This document shows, one piece after another, positions 50,490-59,512 of a stretch of 64,000 nucleotides of DNA. The notes beneath the pieces are model-generated. The model made no database searches. It was not told where the DNA came from and saw nothing but the letters and a program-made list of their open reading frames with translations. Source of the DNA: Prorocentrum cordatum. Lineage: Eukaryota; Sar; Dinophyceae; Prorocentrales; Prorocentraceae. The stretch lies in NCBI GenBank assembly GCA_963575745.1, contig CAUYUJ010020580.1, positions 90,169 to 154,168 of the forward strand. The letters run 5' to 3'. The position numbers were made by a program, and so were the translations under genes. Position 1 is the stretch's first letter. Each line of letters opens with the position of its first letter.

Positions 50490-50567
50490 GAACGAAGGAT
50501 TGCAACGAAGGATTGCAAAACAAAACCCTTCGTTTTTGCAATCCTTCGTTTTTGCAATCCTTCGTTC
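50490..50567. repeat. GAAGGATTGCAA inverted repeat (78 bp)
   Basis: GAACGAAGGATTGCAA twice, then its complement TTGCAATCCTTCGTT twice: a near-perfect hairpin. Similar AAGGATTGCAAA words lie at 55911-56010 beside a truncated family 1 element. Confidence 0.85.
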
Positions 50568-52419
50568 AGCTTGGGCCCTCTGCCCCCGTCCATGCCAGCG
50601 CGGGCGCCGCGGCGGCTGCAACCGATCAGGCGCCCCGTGGGGCCCTCGTCCGCGCCGTCGGCCAAGGCGCAGCGCGGGCTGCGGCCCAGCACGAGGAGCG
50701 GCCCCGCTCTGAGGCCGAGGGCCGCCGCCGCAGATGCCACGGAGCGCTCCCGCTGGGGCGCCGACCCTGTGGCCGCCGCCCCATGCAGGGAGGCTGCTCG
50801 GGTCGTCGTCGCACGTCGCAGCGGGCCGCCTCCTCTCCTGGCCCTCAGGCAGGCCCTGCGCGTCGCGGAGGCCGCGGTCTGCGCTCAGACAGGCCTGTCG
50901 GGAACGGCCAGTATACTCGTTCGCCGTCTCGGCGCTCTACGCGCGGGAGGACGAGGAAGAGCAGCAGCGGCAGCAGCTGCAGCAACAACAGCAACTTTTG
51001 TGGCACCAGATGCCAGCTGGAGCGCCAATGCGCGGCAAATCAACGCGCCAAAGCGGGCTGGCCAACGCCTTGCGGGATGCCGCCCGCATCGTCCCAATCG
51101 CCGCCAGGCGCCGACGCCAACCGTTTGCCATCGTTCACCTACGCCTTCTCCTCTGCCGTCGTCACGTTCAGGAGGCGGAAGATCGCATTTCGGGAGGGCT
51201 CCGCGCTACCGCAGGGACGGATGGACGAACCCGCGCTCCTGGATAAGATCGTCCACGATCTTGCTGCATTCGATCACCTCGGACCTGCCGCACAGCTTGC
51301 CGTTTCTCATGCGCCTCCCCAACTCCCTCCGCATCGCGCGGGCTCCGTCGGCAGACATTGCCGCGACGTCATTCGTGGCCCACTTTGCCTTGCTCCCCGC
51401 AGGCGCAGTCCTGAAGGCGACGCGGCCCTTCCGGTGCGCGCCCCGGACGCGCGGGCCAAAATAATTACTCCTCAGACCGCGGACGCCCCACTGGTGCAGT
51501 CGCTCTGCCGTCGCGTCCTCGGCGCCCCGCGATGCCCGCGCCGACGGGCCCCGCGGGGAGCTGCCCACTGCGACCACGTCGGGGAACTGTCCCCCCGCCA
51601 TGCCCGCAGACTACCTGCGCAGAGACTGGCCTTCAGATATGGGCCGCCCCCTATGCCGGGGCCCCGCTGGGCGCGGTGGTAGACCGCGCGGCCGCGGGTC
51701 GCCGTTGCTGCCCGCCCCGGCGGGGAAGGGCGAAGCCGAGGGCAAGCTCGCGCTCGTTGTCGCAGCGCCCCGCGCGGTAGAGCCGGCCCGCCTTGCCGCG
51801 GAATGTCTCCGCGGCGTTCCCGCCCACGGAACGCCCCAAAAGATGGGGGCCGACCCGTTGGGGCCGCGCGAGTGCGTCGGGGCGCCCGCGTCGGCGCGCA
51901 GCCCGCTCGCCACCGCGGCGCAGGCCGCCCGCTGTCCCCGAAGTGATTGGATTACTGTATAGCCGCGGTGGCTTGAGACCAAATCATGTGGCCCGACGTG
52001 GCTGCGGAACAGTCGCCGGGGGCATTCTTGGGCCGCCCTCTCGGGCCGCCCTGGGGCGCTCCGCGGCGGCGCGGAGCCCTCGGGGGAAGTCCTCGGGCAA
52101 ACCAGGGCTGCTCTCATGGGCTGCTTTCGCGGCGGCTCCTGGCCCGATGCGCTTGAATGGGGCTCCAAGTCAGCATCGCGACGGGCCGTTCCGCAGAGCT
52201 GGTCGGACAGCAAAGCGCGCGAGCAACGACGCTGGCAAGAACGGAGGGCGGACGCGCAACGGTTGCCTCGGCTGCTCAGATCAAGACCAGCGCAACAGCC
52301 CCGCACCTTGCCACGACAACCAGCTCGGTCACCGCTACATTCTTACGTCGCAGCACGGCAGAGGCGATCGGCACGGACGCTCGACATGTCGGGGGCCCGC
52401 GACTAACGAATTGTCCAGC
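50568..52419. other. GC-rich region, no identified gene
   Basis: Long ORFs in five or six frames reflect high GC. The best candidate is the minus frame 51206-51601, ending GKLCGRSEVIECSKIVDD and LIQERGFVHPSLR, whose composition is more protein-like, but I do not recognise it. A short CTTGGGCCGCC block is at 52010-52100. The minus frame at 51651-51839 (NAAETFRGKAGRLYRAGR) is another weak candidate. Confidence 0.35.
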
Positions 52420-52700
52420 TGCAAGTGCTCTGCCGTGGTGCTATGTGGTCTGCCATGCTCCTGTATGTTCTGCCGTGCTCCTGTCGTCTGCCGCGCGTCT
52501 GCGTGGTTCCTCTGCTGGTGCTGCGGTCTGCCGTGCTCTGGTCTGCCGTGCTCTGGTCTGCCCTGCTACTTTGCAATGCTGGTCTGTGGTGCTGGTCAAC
52601 CGTGCCCGTCTGCCGTGCTCTGGCCTGCCATGCTCTGGTCTGCCCTGCTGGTCTGCTGTGCTCTGGTCTGCCGTGCTGGCCCCCGTGGTCTGCCGCGCTG
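52420..52700 (+). repeat. About 15-bp satellite, CTCTGGTCTGCCGTG
   Basis: Degenerate units of CTGGTCTGCCGTGCT, related to the array at 49361-49775. The two satellites lie at the same side of the two copies of the duplicated GC-rich segment. Confidence 0.85.
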
Positions 52701-52734
52701 AAGCTGAAACTGAAGGAGCTTGACGCCGAGGAGA

Positions 52735-53660
52735 AAAGGAAGAAGGACAGGCGGGCCACCTTGGGCCGCGCCCCAGGGGCAGGGCCGCCACGACCCCAGC
52801 CCGCCCAGGGAGCCCAGCGGGGAAGGGCCAGAGCCTCAGAGCCCTCACAGGGCCACGCGCCTGGGGGCGGGAAGAGCGCGACAGCGCGGGCGGCCAGCCG
52901 CGCGGCGCCCACCTCGCCAAACGCTGCTCGCCAACGCCGAGGGACCTTGACAGGCCGAGCTGCAAACTGCCCTCAGGGGTTTGCGCCCTAGCAGCCCCGG
53001 GGCCCATGGGGGGAGCCCACGCTCAGAAAACAAAGCTGCCATTTAGGGCTTGCGCCGAAGCGCTCCCCGGGGCCCGCGGGGGGAGCCCGCGTCACGCTCG
53101 CGCTCCTCCGACACCGCGATGCGATGGCCCCAGGCAGAAACAGGGCAGCAGGCGGAGGCGGGCAACAAGCGAAGGATACGGCCCCGCACTGACGGTCAAC
53201 CACCGTCGCACGCTCTCCGCCCCTGAGAGGACCCAGGGGGGCCCGCGGGGCGCCTTCGCTTGCGCCCCTCGGCCATCGCCTCGGCCTCTCTCGCCCAGTC
53301 GGCCAGGCCAGACTCGTCCAGGACGCCCGCCTGCAAGGCCTCGGGGCGGCTGATCGCCGCCGCCCCCGAACCGCTGGGCGCCGCAGCTGCGCCTGCTGGT
53401 TTGTGAACGGCTCCGCGCGGACTGCCTCGTGCGTGGTCTGCATCAGCCAGCAAGCCGCCCGCTGGCGACGAGCTCGACGCGCAAGGGGCGGCCGTCCCTC
53501 CCCCGCCCCTCTCGCGGCCAGCACCCCTCAAGGCGGCCTGCGGGGAGCTTTCAGGCACCTCCCCGCCGCCGTCGGGCGCAGCAGGCGCCGCCCCCACGGG
53601 CGGCACGCCGAACCAAGCCAGGATGTCGCCGCGCAGCTCGTTGGTGAAGCCATCAGCGCC
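52735..53660 (-). repeat. GC-rich segmental duplication, copy 2, coding-like remnant
   Basis: Counterpart of 49800-50489 with about 300 bp of extra sequence. The minus strand reads FTNELRGDILAWFGVPPVGA, then SSSSPAGG, AAISRPEALQAGVLDESGL and ADWAREAEAMAEGRKRRR in one open frame (53196-53732), longer than in copy 1. Confidence 0.55.
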
Positions 53661-53964
53661 GAACCTTGCCGCGCAGGTCGTGCCCCCAAACCCTGCGCGA
53701 GACCACGCCGAAGGGACCACCACCTCGTGCACGTTTTCGTGAGGTATCTCGAGCAGGTTTGGATGGGATACCTAGTTTTTGGCAAGAGCTCTCACGCAAC
53801 GCGTGGATTGCGCACGCGAGGGTGCCATCACGACCCGGAGCAGCGGGCCCACGGAATTCCACCGGCGCAGCAGACACGGCATGCCGGGCCCGCCGGCCAG
53901 CATGCACTGCAGCAGTTGCCCCCAGGGGGTAGCAGACATGTCGTGTCGTTTGCAATGCCAAGCC
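53661..53964. other. No gene recognised
   Basis: GC-rich sequence between the duplicated segment and the TCC tract. Short ORFs occur only in overlapping frames. Confidence 0.35.
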
Positions 53965-54226
53965 TCCACCTCCTCCTCCTTTTCCTCCTTCCTTTCCTCC
54001 TCCTCCTCCTCCTCCCTTTCCTCCTCCCTTTCCTCCTCCCTTTCCTCCTCCCTTTCCTCCTCCCTTTCCTCCTCCTCCTCCTCCTCCTCCTCCTCCTCCC
54101 CCTTTTCCTCCTCCCTTTCCTCCTCCTCTTCCTCCGCTTCCTCCTCCTCCTCCTTTTCCTCCTCCCTTTCCTCCTCCTCCTCCTCCTCCTCCTCCTCCTC
54201 CTCCTCCTCCTCCTCCTCCCTCCTCC
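53965..54226. repeat. (TCC)n with regular CCTTT interruptions
   Basis: TCC units interrupted by CCCTTTCCTCCT-type words, several of them about 15 bp apart at 54015-54075. Confidence 0.94.
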
Positions 54227-55448
54227 CATTCACAGCAGCGCTCTGGATGTGCAACATCTCAGCGTGCGGTGTTTCTCTTGGCGACGCTGCTGGAACGCTG
54301 TAAATCTGTCAAGGTCGCCTGCGTCGATCAAGCTCCGGGGGACGGAGGTGGTCGTGGCCGAGTGGGGCCCCCTCGCGGGGGAGGACGAGGAGGGGCAGGA
54401 CAATAAACAAAAAGGGAGCTGCAGGGAGAAGGAGCAAGAGAGAGGAGCAGGAAGAGGACACGGACGAATAGGATGTCCAACCTTGCCCGTCCCCGGCAGG
54501 GCGAGCCCGCGCGCTTTTTTCTCCGAGGAGCTCCCCCTCGCACCGCGGCTATAGCTGCCAAGGCGGGCGCTCGCGGCGGGTAACAGCCGGAGGACGATGA
54601 CGGGGAGAGGAGGAGAGAAGGCGGGAGGAAGCGGGCGAGGGAGGGAGGGAGGGGGCGAGGAGGAGGAGAGGGAGAGAGCGAGCGGAGCGGCAGAGGGAGG
54701 CCGGGAAGTGGCGGGGGAGATGGGAGAATCGAAGGGCGGGGGTGACAACGAGAGACGAGGGGAGGTGTTGTGTACGGGAGGGGAGGGGTGGAGCAGCGGG
54801 GATGGGGGAGCGGGGGGGCGGTGAGGGGAGTGGGCGGAGAGGGGCGGAGGGTAGGGCAGTTCTCCGAGGGGGATGCGGGGAGAGGAGATGAGGGAAGACT
54901 ACAGGCGGGGCGGGGGGAGGGACAGGGAAGGGGAGAGGAAAGAAGGAAAGGGAGGCGGAACGCTCAACTTCTTAATGGCCGTAGCGAGACCTCTCCCCAA
55001 TCTGCCACGGGGGCCCGCGGCGGAAAAAGCGACCGCCGGCGGGGGGCGCTCAAAAGGAACGGGCCGAGAGGGGGATGAGATCGAGAGGGAGGGCGAGAGG
55101 GATGGAAGAGGAATGGGGAGAGGGAGGGGGGATGGGACAGGCTGCGTGCGCTCGCGCCGCACCTGAGATTCTACCCCTCCCGCTCATCTTTTTCACGTTG
55201 CGGTGATTTTCATCTGTCCGCCGACGGGGGTCAGAGCAGACCCCCCAAAAGGACCCCCCTCGTGCTACGCGCAATCTGAAAGGGTTTAGCCTGTGTGCAT
55301 TGGGGGAGGTGGAGGGGGAGGAGCAGGAGGAGGAACAGCCGCACCATCAGGAGTATGAGAAGTGGGAGGGGCTGGAGGACCAGGGGAAGGCGGAGGAGGG
55401 AGAAGGGGGGGCGACGACGACGAGGACGGACTCCGATCCAGAAGTCAG
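54227..55448. other. GA/GC-rich DNA, no gene recognised
   Basis: 54590-54960 and 55080-55130 are G/A-rich with GGGGAGAGG-type words. ORFs in this part are Gly/Arg/Glu-rich on one strand and Pro/Ser-rich on the other. 55290-55400 has a degenerate GGA tract. Confidence 0.45.
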
Positions 55449-55690
55449 GCCCGCGCTGGGGCGGGAGCGCCATTCTGAACAACGTGACCAAAGCGCCGAT
55501 TCTGAAATGAGGCCACCGCTGCAACGAGAACAGTATTTGAACAATCCAACGCGTCCCGCTTTCAGGGAACCACATGACAGACCACCTTTTGACACCTGGT
55601 GCGTGAAAAAAAACATGCGGCGGAAACGCTGCCCCTGGATCCGGGGAGGGGAGGCGCATCGTATTCGCACTGAACGAGTGTAGAGGGAGC
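55449..55690 (-). repeat. Diverged M1 fragment, inverted (copy 4)
   Basis: CCCGCGCTGGGGCGGGAGCG, CCATTCTGAAC, GCCGATTCTGAAATGAGGCC and CGCTGCAACGAGA correspond, in reverse complement, to the subrepeat region of M1 (for example 4790-4860). The rest diverges. Confidence 0.65.
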
Positions 55691-55745
55691 GGGGATGGGG
55701 GAGGCGAGGGCAGGGAACGGCGAGGTGGATGGCGGCCACTGCACT

Positions 55746-55908
55746 CCCAGACCCCCGACGTCATGATTTTTTCACGACGCGACCCCCAGAGGTCCAGACC
55801 CCTTCCCCGGGACCGGTTTTTCATCCCGAGTCGTTTTTTGACGGCCCCGAGGTCTGGTAAGGGCCCTCAGAGGCCGAAAGCAGCGAAAAACCTCCCGTCG
55901 TGATTTTC
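55746..55908 (-). mobile_element. Family 1 element, truncated inverted copy C
   Basis: CCCAGACCCCC followed by GACGTCATGATTTTTTCACG and the reversed core. It stops near 55908 at CCCGTCGTGATTTTC, where the second hairpin and terminal repeat should follow, and joins AAGGATTGCAAA repeats instead. Confidence 0.82.
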
Positions 55909-56149
55909 TCGAAGGATTGCAAAGGATTGCAAAAAAAATATTGCAAAACAAAAACCCTTTGGACGAAGGATTGCAACCAAAAAACCCTTTGCAATCAATC
56001 CTTTGGACTCCAGGAGGGCTGGGCTCCTCGACCCCCTCCCTAGCAGCGACTCCTTCTCCCGATCTCGTGCCGCCCCCGGGCCCCCGCGCCGCACCCGCAC
56101 GCGCCCCGCAGAGAGCTTCCGAGCCGGGGCCTCCGGCGCCCCTCTCTTC
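55909..56149. repeat. AAGGATTGCAAA repeats, then GC-rich DNA
   Basis: Several GGATTGCAAAA words and their partial complements at 55911-56010, as at 50490-50567. The GC-rich rest has no recognised gene. Confidence 0.65.
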
Positions 56150-56350
56150 GCGGGGAGGAGGAGGAGGAGGAGGAAAAGGGGGAGGAGGAGGAGGAGGAGG
56201 AGGAGGAGGAGGAGGAGGAGGAGGAGGAGGAGGAGGAGGAGGAGGAGGAGGAGGAGAAGGGAGGAAAAGGGAGGAAAGGGAGGAGGAAAAAGGGGGAGGG
56301 AGGAGGAGGAGGAGGAGGAGGAGGAGAGGAGGAGGAGGAGGAGGAGGCCC
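56150..56350. repeat. (GGA)n tract
   Basis: (GGA)n with GGGAGGAAAA interruptions, lying between two inverted family 1 copies. Confidence 0.94.
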
Positions 56351-56527
56351 GAGGTCCCAGGCGCCCAGAGCGCTCCGAGCCCGCCGGGGGGAGAGCTCTC
56401 CGACGACGCAGGGCCCGGGAGGGCGGCGAGAGCCGGCGGTGCGCACAGAGGGGGGGTGGGAGGGGGGGGGGGGGGGCTTCTCGGAGGGAGGCTGCTTCTT
56501 AGAAGCCGCTGGCCTCACGTCTGCAGA

Positions 56528-56711
56528 CCCAGACCTCCTCGAGTCATGAAAAAATCACGACGGGAGGTTTTCGCTATTTTCGGCCTCTGAAGGCCCTTAC
56601 CGGGCATCGGGACCGTCAAACAACGACCCAGGATGAAAAACCGGTCCCAGGGAATGGGTCTGCACCTTTGGGGGTCGCGTCATGAAAAAATCATGACGTC
56701 GGGGGTCTGGG
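56528..56711 (+). mobile_element. Family 1 element, copy D (184 bp)
   Basis: CCCAGACCTCC to GGGGGTCTGGG; dinucleotide GA on both sides (56526-56527 and 56712-56713). Right hairpin GTCATGA/TCATGAC with an A5 loop (56679-56697) is perfect; left is GTCATGA/TCACGAC. Confidence 0.88.
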
Positions 56712-56853
56712 GAGGAGGCCCGCGCCTTCTGAGAACCACGGGCGTGCTTCTAAGACGCCCTCCCCCCTCCCCCCATATACCCCCCTCCGCGCGTGGCCGA
56801 GAAGGCAGGAGGGCGAACTGGACGGGCTGCCGAAAACGGGCCCTCGAGGAGCG

Positions 56854-57022
56854 ACCCCCAAAACTCCGGCGTCTTGGCTCTTCACGGCGCGGGCTCTCAG
56901 AGGCCCGGACTTCTCGCGGGGGGTCGGTCTTTCATCCGGCGCCGTGCGGTCCCGGGGCCTGGTGTGAGGGCCCCCGGAAACCGGAAACGGCCGAAAACGG
57001 CCCGTCGTGGTTTTGCCACGAC
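56854..57022 (-). mobile_element. Family 1 element, strongly diverged inverted copy E
   Basis: Reversed core words are present in order: CTCTCAGAGGCCCGGAC, GGTCTTTCATCC, GGTCCCGGGGCC, GAGGGCCCCCGG and GGCCGAAAACGGCCC. The end hairpin reads GTCGTGG/CCACGAC, perfect although its bases differ from the other copies. The terminal repeats are eroded. Confidence 0.65.
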
Positions 57023-57197
57023 AGGATCGCGGAAAACGGGCTCTCTCGGCGGTGGACAAACCTCCCTTTGGTAAACCTCCCTTGGGTGAGAACAGCTATA
57101 GGACCGAAACCGACGGACCTGGACCCGCAAAAGCGACGGCCGCGACGCCCTCTCGCGAACCGCAAACGGCCAATTCGCTCATCCACGTGTCAGGGTA
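57023..57197. other. No gene recognised
   Basis: Contains two near-identical CCTCCCTT(T/G)GGT words (57060-57085). Nothing else was recognised. Confidence 0.35.
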
Positions 57198-57385
57198 CGG
57201 CAGGTTCGTGTCGTGCCGACCCCAGCGTTGGTTTTTGACACCGCAGGGATCGTTCAACCTTGAACGATCGGCCGCTGCCGCAACGTCCGATCGTTCAACA
57301 TCGATCGATTCCGGGTCGCCGGCGGCGTTCAACCTTGAACGCCCGCGCTGGGGTCGCCGCTGGTCGACACGACGCAAACCTACCG
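57198..57385. mobile_element. Family 2 palindromic element, copy 2 (188 bp)
   Basis: CGGCAGGTTCGTGTCGTG to CACGACGCAAACCTACCG, flanked by TA (57196-57197, 57386-57387). Two internal perfect palindromes: GATCGTTCAA-CC-TTGAACGATC and GGCGTTCAA-CC-TTGAACGCC. Same length as the copy at 44883. Confidence 0.87.
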
Positions 57386-57719
57386 TACAGGAGGTCTATC
57401 AACCTCCGATGCTCGGGCCGACTATCGGTCCTCCGGCGGCCTGTTCGGGAGGCCCTGGGCGCCCCCGCAGCGCCCTCGGCGAGGCGGACTTCGACATGAT
57501 GTCAAAACCTTGTCGGTTTGAAATCAAAAAGGCGTCTGCGCGAAATACTTCTTGGACACAGGGCTCGACCGAAATCGAAGCCCGTCGGTCCGAAGTCGAG
57601 ACGGCGACTTCGCTCGGGACTTCCCCATCAGCTCAACTTCGACAGAGGTGGAGCAGCTGGTGGAGAGCATTCGGAGGCTGGGAAGCGGCTGGGGCGGCGA
57701 GGGGGGCCACGCGAGGGCG
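57386..57719. other. No gene recognised
   Basis: Contains a short inverted repeat GAGGTCTATCAACCTC (57411-57426) and words rich in TCGAAATCGAAG/CTTCGA. No coding motif. Confidence 0.35.
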
Positions 57720-58162
57720 ATGGGGGGAGGGGGGGAGGGGGGGGGGGGGGAGGGAGGGGGGGAGGGGGGGAGGGGGGGGGAGGGAGGGAGGGAGGGAGGG
57801 AGGGGGGAGGGAGGGGGGGCCAACGCTGGAACGGGGGCTGTGTTTGGCCGGGGGCGCCAAAGGCCCCTGGCCTGGCAGAGAGGGGCGCCACCCCTTCCCC
57901 GCGGCTCGTCGAATTGGTGTGCACTACTGGGGCGGCCACCAGGCCTGCGGTCGCGGCGCGCCAGGGGGGCGGGGAGGGAGGAGACGGCGCGCGCGATGGT
58001 GGTGGTGGTGGTGGTGGTGGTGGTGGTGGTGATGATGATGATGATGCTGATGATGATGATGATGATGATGCTGATGATGATGATGATGATGATGATGATG
58101 ACGATGATGATGATGATGATGATGATGATGAGGATGATGACGACGACGATGATGATGCTGCT

Positions 58163-58209
<47 letters not shown>

Positions 58210-58215
58210 CGCTGA
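57720..58215. repeat. (GGGA)n-like, (GGT)n and (GAT)n tracts
   Basis: G-rich runs with GGGAGG at 57720-57815, a GC-rich gap, then (GGT)n at about 57998-58030 passing into (GAT)n with GAC and GCT variants to 58215. The poly-Asp, poly-Met and poly-His ORFs are repeat products. Confidence 0.93.
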
Positions 58216-58640
58216 TGCTGCTCATGTTGTTGGTGGTGTGTTTGTTGCTGAGGAGGATGCTTACGATGGGAATGGTGATCGCGACGAGGAGCAAGAGAAA
58301 GATAAAAAAGAGGAGGGATAGGAAAAGGACGAGGAGGAGGACGAGGAGCCCGCGCCTCGGGACAGAGAGCGCCCTGTCCCGCATCATCATGTGCCGCCCA
58401 TGAGCCCTCTCGGGCCAATCCCTGCGGCGCTCTTTCCGTTTCCGTGCCAGCCCAGGTGACGGAAAAGAGCGAGGAACGAGCAACGTGCGTTGAGTTGGGC
58501 GCTTGCGCCTCCCTAGGGTGAGTGCAGAAGGGGGAGGCGCGGAATTCTCCAGTTCATGGCCAGTTGGGGGCCGTTTCCATGGTCTTTTTTCGAATGACGC
58601 GGCTCGCGGGCGCCTTCCACGGCACGTCTCCTCGTATTTG
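58216..58640. other. No gene recognised
   Basis: A/G-rich at 58290-58350, then GC-rich. No motif recognised. Confidence 0.4.
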
Positions 58641-59244
58641 TCCGAATGACGCGGCCCAAGGGCCCCAAGACGGCCCGAGAGGGCACCAAAACAACCCAAA
58701 GACGGTCCCAAAAGAGCTTCCGATGGCCTCCAGACGGTCCAAGAGAGCCTCGAGACGGCTCCAGAGGCCCTCAAGAAGGCCCCCGAGAGGGCCTGAGGAG
58801 GCCAAAAACAATGATATCTCTGAGGTTTTTGTAGGTTTTCGGGTTCTCCCTTGTTCGGGTCCAGAAGGGCTCCAGACGGCCCAAGAAGCCCCAAAGATCG
58901 TCCCAAGACGGCCCAGAGGCACCCCAAAGGGCTCCCAAAATGTCCAAGAGGGCCTCCACACAGGCCCAAGACGGGCCCAAAACAACCTCAGATGGCCCCA
59001 AGACGGCCCCAAGAGGGCCCCAAGACGGCCACAAGAGAGCCCCAAGAGGCTCCCAAGGGGGCCCCAAGAGGCCCCCAAGAGAGTTCCAAGACGGCCAAAG
59101 GCCCCCAAGACGCCCCAAGACTGCCCAAAAGGGCTCCAAGACGGCCCCAAATTGCCCCAAAAGGGCTCCCGAAGGGCTCCAAAGGGCCCCGAGAAGGCCC
59201 CGACGAGGCCCAAGAGACGCTCAAGAACACTATGGCTCCCATCA
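58641..59244 (-). repeat. CCAAG array, minus orientation
   Basis: CCAAGACGGC, CCAAGAGGCTC and CCAAGAGAGCC units every 10-11 bp, with one AT-richer spacer at about 58800-58860 (CCAAAAACAATGATATC, then GGTTTTCGGG). Confidence 0.86.
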
Positions 59245-59350
59245 GCGAGCGGTGACGTAACAAGCTCTTGGCACCAAGGCTCCCCAGAGCGCGGTGACGT
59301 AAAAAGCTCGTCTCACCAAGGTTCCCAAGAGCGAGCGGCAACGTAAAATT
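59245..59350 (+). repeat. About 48-bp tandem repeat with TGACGTAA
   Basis: Three units: GCGAGCGGTGACGTAAC, GAGCGCGGTGACGTAAA and GAGCGAGCGGCAACGTAAA, each followed by AAGCTC or a variant and, in the first two, CACCAAGG. Confidence 0.8.
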
Positions 59351-59364
59351 CTCCAAGACGACCG

Positions 59365-59512
59365 AAGCTTTCCCTCCTCCTCCTCCACTTCCTCCTGCTC
59401 CTCCTCCTGCTCCTCCTGCTCCTCCTCCTCCTCCTCCTCCTCCTCCTCCTCCTCCTCCTCTTGCTCCTGCTCGTTCCCCCTCCTCCTCCTCCTCCTCCTC
59501 CTCCTCGCTCGC
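59365..59512. repeat. (TCC)n with TGC interruptions
   Basis: TCC units with CTGCTCCTC interruptions, just after the CCAAG array and the 48-bp repeat. Confidence 0.94.

Noticed and set aside
55050-55274. tRNA or small structured RNA in the 55.15-55.3 kb unique stretch
   Set aside because: No cloverleaf, no A/B box words and no complementary arms could be found by eye.
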